61,843 nt of DNA. It comes from Mucilaginibacter sp. Lineage in GTDB: Bacteria > Bacteroidota > Bacteroidia > Sphingobacteriales > Sphingobacteriaceae. Shown piece by piece: positions 52,724-61,843 of this stretch. Each line of letters opens with the position of its first letter. Position 1 is the stretch's first letter. The position numbers and the translations under genes were made by a program. Under the pieces are notes generated by a model. The model did no database searches, was not told the origin of the DNA, and saw nothing but the letters and a program-made list of their open reading frames with translations. The stretch is from positions 1 through 61,843 of the forward strand of contig JAUCSE010000020.1 in assembly GCA_030445275.1 (NCBI GenBank), in the 5' to 3' direction.

Positions 52724-53950
52724 ATGGTCATAAGAAAAAAACTGTTTTTGCTAACCTTGGCCTTTTTACAGGTGGTCTTGGTTACAGTGAAGGCTCAGGA
52801 AGCCATAGAAACGGGCGTTACAAAACCAATGCCCGATGAATGGATTGATAAGGATACAGGTCATAAATTGATTCGCCTGGTAAGGCGCGAAGGTGAGAAT
52901 GGGAGCTTTTATTTTAATAATAACCCATTTGTACCTCAAAAAAATCACGAAGGTGATCTGATGGTGTTTTCGGGTAAAACGGATAAGGGTTTCCAGTTGT
53001 TTACCGTTAATTTAAAAACGCTAAAGATCGAACAGTTGACCGATTGTAAAAAGGTATCAGGAGAAATGGTTTGCGCTAAAACCCGAGAGGCATTTTATCA
53101 AAGCGGCGACAGCGTATTTGCAGTAAATGTAAATACGCATAAAACTAGGTTTATTTATGCTTTTGCTCCAGACTTTAAAGGCAGGGTAGGTACCGTAAAT
53201 GCCGATGGAACTTTTATGGCCTGTGTTAAAGCCACCGGCGAACAGGAGCGTGAAATACTTGCAAAATATCCGGAAAAACACGATTTCTTTAATCGTATAT
53301 ATGATGCACATATACAACATACCTTATATGTGCTTGATGTTAAACACAAAATATTAAAACAGATACATCAGGAAAACGAGTGGACTAACCACCTGCTTTT
53401 TTCACCAACCGATCCTGATAATCTGTCTTATTGCCACGAAGGGCCATGGGAAAAAGTAGACAGGATATGGAATATCAATATAAGAACAGGCGATAACAAG
53501 CTGTTGCACAAACGTACCATGGTAAATGAAATTGCGGGTCATGAGTTTTTTTCGCCGCTAGGAAATACCGAATGGTTTGATCTGCAGAAACCAAAAGGAC
53601 AAACATTTTTTCTGGCTGGTATTAATATGAAAACAGGTAAGGAAGACCATATTTACCAGATGGATCGTAACGAATGGTCTATTCATTTTAACGTTACGAG
53701 GGATGAACAAACATTTGCCGGCGATGGAGGCGATCCCCGTCAGGTAGCCAAAGCTCCCAATGGTCAGTGGATATATCTTTTTAAACCTGATGGAGATCAT
53801 TTTAAATCAGAAAAACTGGTCAATATGAAAAACCAAAATTATCACCTGGAGCCTAATGTTCATTTTTCGCCAGATGAAAAATGGGTTATATTCAGGGCTA
53901 ATTTTGAAGGTCATGAAGGCGTTTACGCTGTGGAGACCGCTAAAAACTAA
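52724..53950 (+). CDS. PL22 oligogalacturonate lyase
   Basis: Exported enzyme of about 408 residues that cuts oligogalacturonides to unsaturated uronic acid units by beta-elimination. Resembles the seven-bladed propeller PL22 family: TGHKLIRLVRREGENGSFYFNNNPF near the N-terminus, NEWTNHLLFSPTDPDNLSYCHEGPW, and GHEFFSPLGNTEWFD with Mn-ligand-type His and Gln residues. A signal peptide (MVIRKKLFLLTLAF...) starts at the ATG 52724; the ATG 12 nt earlier overlaps the preceding gene. Works with GH105, whose substrates it generates. Confidence 0.88.
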   Translation: MVIRKKLFLLTLAFLQVVLVTVKAQEAIETGVTKPMPDEWIDKDTGHKLIRLVRREGENGSFYFNNNPFVPQKNHEGDLMVFSGKTDKGFQLFTVNLKTLKIEQLTDCKKVSGEMVCAKTREAFYQSGDSVFAVNVNTHKTRFIYAFAPDFKGRVGTVNADGTFMACVKATGEQEREILAKYPEKHDFFNRIYDAHIQHTLYVLDVKHKILKQIHQENEWTNHLLFSPTDPDNLSYCHEGPWEKVDRIWNINIRTGDNKLLHKRTMVNEIAGHEFFSPLGNTEWFDLQKPKGQTFFLAGINMKTGKEDHIYQMDRNEWSIHFNVTRDEQTFAGDGGDPRQVAKAPNGQWIYLFKPDGDHFKSEKLVNMKNQNYHLEPNVHFSPDEKWVIFRANFEGHEGVYAVETAKN

Positions 53951-53965
53951 TCATTACAATTTTAT

Positions 53966-56824
53966 ATGTCAATACGTAATAAAGGTTTTAAAATAGTTGC
54001 TGTTGTAGTGATCTCCATGTGCTCACATGTGGCTACTGCTCAGATAGGATGGCCGGTGATTACTAAACAAACCAAGCCCTGGACCCGATGGTGGTGGCAA
54101 GGCAGCGCGGTAAACAAAAAAGATCTGACCTGGAATATGGAAGGTTATCATCAAGTCGGTTTGGGCGGAATGGAAATAACACCTATTTACGGCGTAAAAG
54201 GTCATGAAAGCGAATTTATAACCTATTTATCACCCCAGTGGGTTGATATGCTAAAATATACACTGCAAGAGGCTAAACGTTTAGATTTAGGTATTGATCT
54301 GGCTAACGCTACAGGCTGGCCTTTCGGCGGCCCCTGGGTAACCAATGGAGATGCCAGCAAGGAGCTGTTCTGGAAAAATTATGAACTGAAGGCCGGCGAT
54401 AAACTGAATGAAGCTGTTGTATTTATACAACAGCCTTTAGTACGTGCTGACGGCCAGGCACCAAAGATCACTGATCTGGTTGAACCTATCAGCAGTAACA
54501 AAAATCTGCAGCTAATGGCTCTTGACCAGGTGCGTTTTGAAAAATGCATACCACTAACAGTTTTAATGGCTTATGATGATAAAGGTCAGGCTTTGAATTT
54601 AACCAGTAAGGTAGATGCTGACGGAAAATTGAACTGGACAGCGCCAGTCGGCGATTGGAAATTGTATGCACTTTTTATGGGGTGGCATGGTAAAATGGTA
54701 GAGCGTGCTGCTCCCGGTGGCGAGGGTTATGTGATTGATCATTTTTCAAAACCAGCCCTGAATCATTACCTGAACAGATTTGACGAGGCTTTTAAAGGAC
54801 AGGATGTTAGCGCCATCCGGGCGTTTTTTAATGACTCATACGAGGTAGATGATGCTCGTGGTCAATCAAACTTTACCCCACTGTTTTTTAATGAATTTAT
54901 TAAACATCGTGGCTATGACCTGCGCGATCATTTGCCGGCGTTATTTGGTAAGGATGATAAGGAAAGTAATAGCAGGATACTGTGTGATTATCGTGAAACC
55001 ATATCTGATCTGTTGCTTGATAATTTTACTCAACCCTGGCACGACTGGGCCAAAGCAAAAGGTGCTTTAATACGTAATCAATCACATGGTTCACCATCAA
55101 ATATACTGGATCTGTATGCCGCTATTGATATCCCCGAAACAGAGGGTACTGATATACTGCGGTTTAAATTTGCCACTTCGGCGGCACATGTAACCGGGAA
55201 ACCACTGGCTTCGTCCGAATCTGCGACTTGGTTAAACGATCACTTTTTGTCATCACTGGGAGCTGTTAAGCAGGCAATAGATAAGTATTTTATTGGAGGT
55301 GTTAACCATATTTTTTATCATGGTATCAGCTACTCTCCAAAAGATGCTCAATGGCCGGGATGGTTGTTTTATGCTTCAGTACATTTTAGTCGTACTAATC
55401 CTTTCTGGAATGATTTTTCAACGCTTAATCAATATATAACCAATTGCCAGTCATTTTTACAACAGGGTAAACCTGGTAATGATGTATTGGTTTATTATCC
55501 CTTGTTCGATAGCTTTTCAGAGCGGGGCAACGGTGGCTTACTTAAACATTATGATGCCATGAAACCTGATTTTAGTGGTACCGGATTTGAATTATCAACC
55601 CAGGAAATGCTAAAAAAGGGCTACACCTTTGATTTTATATCAGACAAGCAGATAATGGGGCTGCAAGTTGAAGGCGGTAGTATAGCCACAGGGGGAATTA
55701 TCTACAAAACTATTTTATTGCCCGATTGCAAATATATACCGCTTGCAACATTCAACAAACTGATGGATATGGCCAAGGCAGGGGCAACGGTGGTGGTATA
55801 TAAAAATCTACCGTCAGAAGTGCCGGGATACACACAGTTGAATGAACGTGAAAAAGCATTCAAGGATTTATTGACCGGATTAAACTTTACTTCGGGGAGT
55901 AATGGTGTTAAAACAGCTGCGATAGGCAAAGGGAAGTTTTTAATTACTGGTGATATTCTATCATTGCTGGATGCAGCAGGCATAAACAGGGAGCGGATGA
56001 CAGATAATGGTCTGCAATTTGTACGCAGGACTTACAAGAACGGTAACAGCTATTTTATTGCCAATAATAGCGATAAAGCAATAGACGGTTGGGTAGAATT
56101 ATCTGTAAATGCAACATCAGTAGTTGTATTTGATCCGATGGTAAAAAATTATGGATTAGCAAAGAGTAGGAGGCTGGGAAATAATCAAACCAGCGTTTAC
56201 TTACAATTACAACCAGGGCAAAGCTGCATTTTGCAAACTTTACCATCAAAGATTGGTATAACTAATTACCCTTATTACGAACCTGCCGGCAAACCGGTTA
56301 ATATAAACGGTTCCTGGGCATTGTCGTTTACCGACGGTGGTCAAATCCTGCCGCATCCTGTGAAAATCAAAGAACTTAAATCATGGACAACATTAGGGGG
56401 CGATGAGTTCAAAGCATTTTCAGGAACAGGTAACTATTCCATCAGTTTTAAAAAACCGGTACAAAAAGCGATAGCCTGGCAATTGGACCTGGGCAAGGTA
56501 TATGAAAGTGCTGAAGTTTATCTTAATGGTAAAAAAATAGCCACGTTATTAGGGCCGCAATATACAATTACTATACCTTCAGCACAGCTAAAAATAGTTA
56601 ATCAATTGCAGATAAAAGTGGCCAATCTGATGGTTAACCGCATTATTGATATGGATAAGAAAAATATCCCCTACAGGATATTCTATAATACCAATTTTCA
56701 ATCTCATAGCAGTGGCTCAAAAGGGCCGGATGGCTTTTTTACAGCAATAAACTGGGATCCTAAACCATCAGGTTTGGTTGGGCCGGTAACTCTTAATCCA
56801 CTCAAATATTTGCTAGTAAAGTAG
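53966..56824 (+). CDS. GH106 alpha-L-rhamnosidase
   Basis: Large exported hydrolase of 952 residues that releases alpha-L-rhamnose from rhamnogalacturonan. Family features: PWTRWWWQGSAVNKKDL and GLGGMEITPIYGVKGHE near the N-terminus, DLANATGWPFGGPWV, the long barrel (about 60-560) and a terminal beta-rich region with a galactose-binding-like domain (SINKPV...WQLDLGKVYESAEVYLNGKKIATL). Follows PL22 by 15 bp in one operon. Activity towards other rhamnosides cannot be ruled out. Confidence 0.9.
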   Translation: MSIRNKGFKIVAVVVISMCSHVATAQIGWPVITKQTKPWTRWWWQGSAVNKKDLTWNMEGYHQVGLGGMEITPIYGVKGHESEFITYLSPQWVDMLKYTLQEAKRLDLGIDLANATGWPFGGPWVTNGDASKELFWKNYELKAGDKLNEAVVFIQQPLVRADGQAPKITDLVEPISSNKNLQLMALDQVRFEKCIPLTVLMAYDDKGQALNLTSKVDADGKLNWTAPVGDWKLYALFMGWHGKMVERAAPGGEGYVIDHFSKPALNHYLNRFDEAFKGQDVSAIRAFFNDSYEVDDARGQSNFTPLFFNEFIKHRGYDLRDHLPALFGKDDKESNSRILCDYRETISDLLLDNFTQPWHDWAKAKGALIRNQSHGSPSNILDLYAAIDIPETEGTDILRFKFATSAAHVTGKPLASSESATWLNDHFLSSLGAVKQAIDKYFIGGVNHIFYHGISYSPKDAQWPGWLFYASVHFSRTNPFWNDFSTLNQYITNCQSFLQQGKPGNDVLVYYPLFDSFSERGNGGLLKHYDAMKPDFSGTGFELSTQEMLKKGYTFDFISDKQIMGLQVEGGSIATGGIIYKTILLPDCKYIPLATFNKLMDMAKAGATVVVYKNLPSEVPGYTQLNEREKAFKDLLTGLNFTSGSNGVKTAAIGKGKFLITGDILSLLDAAGINRERMTDNGLQFVRRTYKNGNSYFIANNSDKAIDGWVELSVNATSVVVFDPMVKNYGLAKSRRLGNNQTSVYLQLQPGQSCILQTLPSKIGITNYPYYEPAGKPVNINGSWALSFTDGGQILPHPVKIKELKSWTTLGGDEFKAFSGTGNYSISFKKPVQKAIAWQLDLGKVYESAEVYLNGKKIATLLGPQYTITIPSAQLKIVNQLQIKVANLMVNRIIDMDKKNIPYRIFYNTNFQSHSSGSKGPDGFFTAINWDPKPSGLVGPVTLNPLKYLLVK

Positions 56825-56883
56825 TTTTTTGCTGTTTAACAGAATAATTCAATGGAATTTTCCGATCTGCAAAGGTAATAAAG

Positions 56884-56899
56884 CAGGATGCTGCAGGAC
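56884..56899 (+). promoter_or_regulatory. Direct-repeat operator, site 4
   Basis: CAGGAT-GCTG-CAGGAC, 82 bp upstream of the locus 3 SusC start codon, a position and distance like those of site 3. Confidence 0.5.
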
Positions 56900-56981
56900 A
56901 GTATTATTGAAATTAACTTTTATGTTCGTATATACAATTATAGCCTGACTGCACCTGCCAGTTTAACCCATTAAATTTATT

Positions 56982-59900
56982 ATGAAAAGAATTTTTACTC
57001 ATTCTTGTAAAATGTTATTGCTGTTATTTTTCTTTAATACAGCGGGTATACATAATGCTTTTGCACAGCAACTCAATGTTTCAGGAACTGTTACTGACAG
57101 TAAACACCTTCCGGTTTCTGCTGCTTCCGTGCAAATAAAAGGCACCAAATCAGGTACAACTGCTGATCTGGATGGTAAGTATACTATTAAAGCCACGCCA
57201 GGACAAATACTAGTGTTTAAATCAATTGGATTTGATGCTAAGGAGATTACCGTAGGCGCCAGCACTATCATTAATGTAAGTTTAACCGAAACGGAGTCGC
57301 AGTTGAACGAAGTGGTGGTTATTGGCTATGGCGCTCAAAAACGGGCTAATGTTACCGGTGCCGTGGCCACCTTTAAAGCAGATAATCTTGATGAACGTGC
57401 CATAACCCGGGTTGACCAGGCGCTTGTAGGCCAAATGGCTGGGGTTAGCGTAAAGCAAACCACTGGTGTACCGGGTAAAGCTTTTAGCGTTAATGTACGT
57501 GGCAGCGGCTCTATAAGTGCTGGTAACGAACCATTATATGTAATAGACGGCTTTCCTTTATCAGTATCACCGATAGGTAGCGGAGGTAGTTTCGGGGCAG
57601 GTAACCCGTTGGATAATATTAACCCTAATGATATTGAAGATATTCAGGTATTAAAGGATGCCGCTGCGGCTGCCATATACGGTTCAAGGGCTTCAAATGG
57701 TGTAGTATTGATTACAACTAAAAGAGGCAAGTCAGGAAAAGCTAAAATTACCTATAATGCTTATTACGGCTATAACGCCGCCAGCAAGTATTTACCCATG
57801 CTTAACGGTGATGAATGGATAGATCGAGCTACTGAAATGATCAATGCGGCCTATGTGCTTAAATTTGGCGCGCAAGGTGCAACGGCAAGTGATGATGCTG
57901 CAAAACGTCAGGCACTTAACGGCGGGGCCTTTAGCTCGGCCTATATGCTTGACCCAAGGTGGGCTATGCCGGGGCATCCAGGTTTGCAATATATCGACTG
58001 GCAAAAAGCCATTGAACAAAAGGGGGCTATGCAAAATCAGGCACTCAGTGCCAGTGGGGCTAATGAGTTTGTGAATTATTTTATCTCAGGAAATTATGCT
58101 AACCAAGATGGTTTTGTAAAGGGATTGGGATATAAAGCATATTCTGTCAGGGCTAATGTAGAAGTAAATGTCGCCAAAAATTTAAAATTGGGCTTAAATT
58201 TAGCCCCTACCTATTCCATTACCCAGGACCCAGGTGTTGAAGGAAAAGATAACATCTTTCATCAGGCCCTTAGTTATAGCCCTGTACAAGAGGATACTGT
58301 AGGCTTATATCCTAATGCTTTTAAAAACGGACAATATACCTGGAGTAACTCGGCTAATAGTCCTATTGCTAAATTGGAAAACAAGGTTGGTCAAACCAAA
58401 AAATACCGTACCCTGGCTACCATATTTGCAGAATACCAGATTATTAAAGGTTTAACATTAAGAAGTTCGGTAAACCTTGATAATGTTGATAATGCTTCAA
58501 ATAGCTATACCCCGTACACCATTGCGGGGACACTAGCTTCCAGGACATTCAATGCTTCAACTAACCCAAACCTAACCGCTAACACTTCAGGGTCATACAG
58601 TACTTTTAAAAGGCAAACGTTTGTTAATGAGAATACACTTACCTATAATACCACATTTAATACGGTGCATAGCCTAAACGTATTGGTTGGGCAATCCTAT
58701 AATACAGATCGTTTAGATCAATCGTCACTGTCATCAGTTGGTGGATATACCAGTAGTGTGATTCAAACCTTAAACGCGGCAGCAAATGTAACAGGCAGTT
58801 CAAGCGGTACCAAAAGTGTTTTAGTGTCTTACTTTAGCCGTGTGCAGTATGGGTACAAAGACAAATATCTTTTATCTGCCAGCTTGCGCGAGGATGGTTC
58901 GTCAAGGTTTGGCGCTAATACAAAATATGGAATATTCCCTTCAGCATCCATGGGCTGGCGAATCATTCAAGAGAGTTTCATGAAGAGAATACCTGTTATG
59001 AGCGATTTAAAATTGCGTTTCAGCTATGGTGTAAATGGTAATAATAGTATTGCTGACTATGGCAGTATTTCGCAAATAGGTTCATACGGATATGTTTTAG
59101 GTTCGCCACAGGCACTGGCCATTGGTCAGGCCCCAAGCAATTTACCAAACCCGGATATTCAGTGGGAAAAGTCCCAAACCTATGATATTGGACTTGATTT
59201 CGGGTTTTTCAGTAATCGCCTAACCGGTTCATTTGATTACTATAATAAACTAAATACCCAATTATTGCTTAATGTGCCGATCCTGCAATCAACGGGCTTT
59301 AGCAGTCAGTTGCGTAATGCGGGTTCAGTACGAAACATTGGCCAGGAATTTGAATTAACCAGCCGTAACTTAGTTGGTAATGTTCAATGGAGCACTTCGA
59401 TCAACATTAGTCATAACACCAACAAAATTGTATCGCTTTATGGTAACCAGCAACAGATCATCATCCCAAATTCCTATGATGTTTCTGATGCCATTTTACG
59501 AGTAGGGCAGCCGCTAAACAGTATTTATGTTGTAAAACAGATAGGTATTCTTACGCAGGCTGACATAAATAATCATGTGGCAACTTATGGTACCGGAGAA
59601 ACCGTTGGCGACCCTAAATACCAGGATTTGAACGGCGATGGCGTAATTACCGAAGCTGATAAGCAAATTGTTGGGCACCCAAATCCTAATTTTACCTGGG
59701 GTATTACCAACACTATACGTTTCAAGGGTTTTGACCTGAGTGTTTTAATCCAGGGGCAAAATGGAGGATCAGTTTATTCCTTATTAGGCAGAGCCATTAC
59801 ACGCACAGGTCAGGGTTTTACTGATAATGCTCCTGAGTTTTATGTAAACCGCTGGCGATCGCCAGACGACCCAGGCGCCGGTCGCGTTAGTAAGGCCTAT

Positions 59901-60197
59901 TCAACATTTGGTTTTGTAGCCAATACCGATTGGTTGTATTCGTCAGATTATGTACGGGTTAGGGATATCACACTAGGCTATGATCTGAAAAACGTTTTTA
60001 AAACAAAAGTTTTCGGCGCGGCCCGTATTTATGTTACAGCCGAGAACTTCTTTGGGCATGATAAATATTATGGTGGTTTCAATCCTGAAGCACAAAATAC
60101 AGCCATTAGTTCTGACAGTAATTATCCCGAAGCAGGAGATTACGGGGGCTTGCCATTGGCTAAATCATTAATCTTCGGGATAAATGTTACTTTTTAA
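56982..60197 (+). CDS. SusC/RagA-like TonB-dependent transporter (locus 3)
   Basis: 1071-residue outer-membrane importer. Signal peptide about 1-28, carboxypeptidase-D-like domain (VTDSKHLPVSAASVQIKGTKSG), plug (VVVIGYGAQKRANVTGAVATF) and barrel ending LIFGINVTF. No STN domain, so it is not tied to an ECF sigma factor; regulation by the GntR proteins at site 4 is more likely. Probably imports pectin or rhamnogalacturonan fragments. Confidence 0.95.
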   Translation: MKRIFTHSCKMLLLLFFFNTAGIHNAFAQQLNVSGTVTDSKHLPVSAASVQIKGTKSGTTADLDGKYTIKATPGQILVFKSIGFDAKEITVGASTIINVSLTETESQLNEVVVIGYGAQKRANVTGAVATFKADNLDERAITRVDQALVGQMAGVSVKQTTGVPGKAFSVNVRGSGSISAGNEPLYVIDGFPLSVSPIGSGGSFGAGNPLDNINPNDIEDIQVLKDAAAAAIYGSRASNGVVLITTKRGKSGKAKITYNAYYGYNAASKYLPMLNGDEWIDRATEMINAAYVLKFGAQGATASDDAAKRQALNGGAFSSAYMLDPRWAMPGHPGLQYIDWQKAIEQKGAMQNQALSASGANEFVNYFISGNYANQDGFVKGLGYKAYSVRANVEVNVAKNLKLGLNLAPTYSITQDPGVEGKDNIFHQALSYSPVQEDTVGLYPNAFKNGQYTWSNSANSPIAKLENKVGQTKKYRTLATIFAEYQIIKGLTLRSSVNLDNVDNASNSYTPYTIAGTLASRTFNASTNPNLTANTSGSYSTFKRQTFVNENTLTYNTTFNTVHSLNVLVGQSYNTDRLDQSSLSSVGGYTSSVIQTLNAAANVTGSSSGTKSVLVSYFSRVQYGYKDKYLLSASLREDGSSRFGANTKYGIFPSASMGWRIIQESFMKRIPVMSDLKLRFSYGVNGNNSIADYGSISQIGSYGYVLGSPQALAIGQAPSNLPNPDIQWEKSQTYDIGLDFGFFSNRLTGSFDYYNKLNTQLLLNVPILQSTGFSSQLRNAGSVRNIGQEFELTSRNLVGNVQWSTSINISHNTNKIVSLYGNQQQIIIPNSYDVSDAILRVGQPLNSIYVVKQIGILTQADINNHVATYGTGETVGDPKYQDLNGDGVITEADKQIVGHPNPNFTWGITNTIRFKGFDLSVLIQGQNGGSVYSLLGRAITRTGQGFTDNAPEFYVNRWRSPDDPGAGRVSKAYSTFGFVANTDWLYSSDYVRVRDITLGYDLKNVFKTKVFGAARIYVTAENFFGHDKYYGGFNPEAQNTAISSDSNYPEAGDYGGLPLAKSLIFGINVTF

Positions 60198-60216
60198 TTA
60201 TTTCAATAGTATTAAA

Positions 60217-61737
60217 ATGAAAAAGATATTTTTTCTATCAACCATATCAGCTGTTTTTGTGATGGCTTCTTGTAATAAGGACTTAAATCAGGTACCTATC
60301 TCGTCATCAACAACAGCTACATTTTACCGTTCGCCAAGTGATTTCCTGCAAGCCTCAAACGCGGTTTATGCAGATATGCATAACTATCCGATAAGACTAG
60401 CTAACCTGTCAGAAATACGATCAGACAATATCTATGGTGTTTCGGTTACTGTACGTGACTGGGATCCGGTGAATGATTTTTCACCATCTTTAGCAGCAAA
60501 TGCATACGTTACAGAGGCTTGGGGGACTGATTTTAATGGCATTTTCAGGGCTAATACCTTGCTTGACCAAATTAAAAAAAATGGCAGTTACATAGGCTCG
60601 GCATCTTTAGCAACAAGGTTACAGGCCGAAGCCCAATTCATGCGTGCCTTTTATTATTTCGACCTGGTTAGGTATTTTGGCAAGCTGCCAATTATTGATC
60701 ATCCGGTAACCGCACCCGAGGCCAATGTTATTGCCCGCAGCCCTGTAGCTGATGTTTATAAACTCATTATCGCCGACCTGCAATCGGCCATTGCTAACTT
60801 GCCAGCCACTTACACTGGGGTTGATGTTGGCCGTGCTACCAAATATGCTGCCGAAGCTTTACTAGCCCAGGTTTATATGGCCAAGTCTGCTCCAACTTAT
60901 AGTATAGAGGGGCCAGGACAGGGATCAAACGAGTGGAATTTGGCTTTGCTATTGTTACAGGATGTTATCAGCAGTGGTCAGTTTGCCTTTAGTTCAAGCT
61001 ATAGCAATGTATTTTCATATACCAATCAAAATCCTACCACCAATAAGGAGGCCGTTTTTGATGTGATGTATGTAAGTGGCATAAGTGGCAGCAGCGACCT
61101 TTATGGTGCTTCATTTCCATGGATCCTTGCTCCAAATACTTACTTTCTGTCTATTAAGGATACCAAATCAAACGGAAGTTTAGAAATTATTCCGGTGTCA
61201 ACTGATCTGGCAAACAGTTATGATGCAGCCGATGTGCGTAAGGCATTTAGCATATATACGGCAGGTTATACAAACGCCGGTAGTACAGAAAATCGTCCCT
61301 TCTTTAAAAAGTGGCTTGATATTACCAAAATTCCGGCCGCCAGTCGTTTTGACTGGGGGATTAATTTTATTGCCATCAGATACACTGATATTTTAATGCT
61401 TAAGGCTGAGTGTATATTGCATGGTGCCACAGGTTCGCAGGGTGATGTTGATGCTATTGTTAATCAGGTAAGAACAAGAGCCGGACTAGCATCAATAACC
61501 GGTGTAACGCTTGCCCAATTATTTGATGAGCGCCGCAGGGAGTTTGCCGACGAGGGTTCGCGTTGGTTCGATCTGCAAAGAAGTGGTAACCTGTTAACTA
61601 TAATGAATGCGTGGATTAATAAAGAGGACACCCAAAAAAGCATAAAACCCGTAGTGGCAAATTACGTGATCTACCCCGTACCACAAACACAGTTAGATGC
61701 AACTCCGGGATTATACACGCAAAATCCAGGGTATTGA
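60217..61737 (+). CDS. SusD/RagB-like lipoprotein (locus 3)
   Basis: Surface glycan-binding lipoprotein of 506 residues: MKKIFFLSTISAVFVMASC lipobox, then NKDLNQVP. SusD N-terminal part with RAFYYFDLVRYFGKLP and RagB end (DERRREFADEGSRWFDLQR), terminating in TQNPGY. The ATG at 60217 is chosen since an earlier in-frame ATG overlaps the preceding gene and lacks a signal peptide. Complete despite its place at the window edge. Confidence 0.94.
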   Translation: MKKIFFLSTISAVFVMASCNKDLNQVPISSSTTATFYRSPSDFLQASNAVYADMHNYPIRLANLSEIRSDNIYGVSVTVRDWDPVNDFSPSLAANAYVTEAWGTDFNGIFRANTLLDQIKKNGSYIGSASLATRLQAEAQFMRAFYYFDLVRYFGKLPIIDHPVTAPEANVIARSPVADVYKLIIADLQSAIANLPATYTGVDVGRATKYAAEALLAQVYMAKSAPTYSIEGPGQGSNEWNLALLLLQDVISSGQFAFSSSYSNVFSYTNQNPTTNKEAVFDVMYVSGISGSSDLYGASFPWILAPNTYFLSIKDTKSNGSLEIIPVSTDLANSYDAADVRKAFSIYTAGYTNAGSTENRPFFKKWLDITKIPAASRFDWGINFIAIRYTDILMLKAECILHGATGSQGDVDAIVNQVRTRAGLASITGVTLAQLFDERRREFADEGSRWFDLQRSGNLLTIMNAWINKEDTQKSIKPVVANYVIYPVPQTQLDATPGLYTQNPGY

Positions 61738-61843
61738 GCGACATGAATGATTTGCGCAGCAAATCAATGCTGTTAGATTGATGAGGGCAGGCCCCTCGGT
61801 ATCGGCTTGCAGGAGCAGGTACCAAACCACTCTAAGCTGCTTT
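61738..61843. other. Structured non-coding tail at the right edge
   Basis: 106 nt after the SusD stop carry a series of hairpins: GATTTGC-GCA-GCAAATC (61749-61765), an overlapping ATCAAT...ATTGAT, and GAGGG-CAGGC-CCCTC, then GGTA...TACC. No reading frame and no T-run. It could be a terminator region or the beginning of a structured multicopy element where the contig ended. Confidence 0.3.

Noticed and set aside
1..61843. Insertion sequences, toxin-antitoxin, restriction, phage-defence or CRISPR systems
   Set aside because: No transposase, nuclease, Cas or paired small toxin genes seen; apart from the integrase and intron end, no mobile genes.

Overview
The window looks like a chromosomal contig from a soil- or plant-associated member of the Bacteroidota, most likely Sphingobacteriaceae close to Mucilaginibacter or Pedobacter. 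The reasons are three SusC/SusD pairs, a hybrid two-component regulator, an ECF sigma/FecR relay, promoters with the Bacteroidota -7 box TAnnTTTG, almost no Shine-Dalgarno sequences, and a fused E1 2-oxoacid dehydrogenase. All calls rest on reading the sequence; no database search was possible.

Layout. 1-1.8 kb: an integrase gene stops at what looks like the 5' end of a group II intron running off the left edge; next to it lies ssrA (tmRNA). 1.8-15.8 kb: housekeeping genes (acyltransferase, aminotransferase, DUF1573 protein, E1 dehydrogenase, nitroreductase, two unrelated L,D-transpeptidases, DinB, HAD, MFS and MacB-like permease). 15.8-20.7 kb: an aromatic amino-acid operon pheA - DAHP synthase/chorismate mutase - aroA - aroC, read leftwards. 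It is preceded by a short Phe/Tyr-rich leader peptide, a terminator hairpin and a competing antiterminator pairing, which is a complete transcription attenuator. 21-25.8 kb: S4 protein - aroB - sterol-desaturase-like operon, divergent from proline dehydrogenase, then DinB, HAD and a CAU-anticodon tRNA.

25.9-61.7 kb is a run of carbohydrate-utilisation loci. The first (25.9-38.9 kb) has a SusC/D pair, a CE20/SASA-like esterase, a GH30_8-type glucuronoxylanase and a hybrid two-component system, and probably targets acetylated glucuronoxylan. The second (39.5-48.6 kb) has an ECF sigma, a FecR anti-sigma, a SusC carrying an STN signalling domain, a SusD and a GH105 hydrolase. The third (48.9 kb to the right edge) has two paralogous GntR-type regulators, a CE12 esterase, a PL22 oligogalacturonate lyase, a GH106 rhamnosidase and a SusC/D pair, and fits pectin/rhamnogalacturonan use. 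Four copies of a direct-repeat motif, CAGGAY-N4-CAGGAY, sit only in intergenic regions of this third locus and its border, and are proposed operators.

The most noteworthy items are the pheA attenuator, the shared operator of the pectin locus, the intron-split integrase, and an in-frame low-complexity inverted-repeat insertion inside aroA. Both window edges fall in structured non-coding sequence, as expected if the contig ends in multicopy elements.
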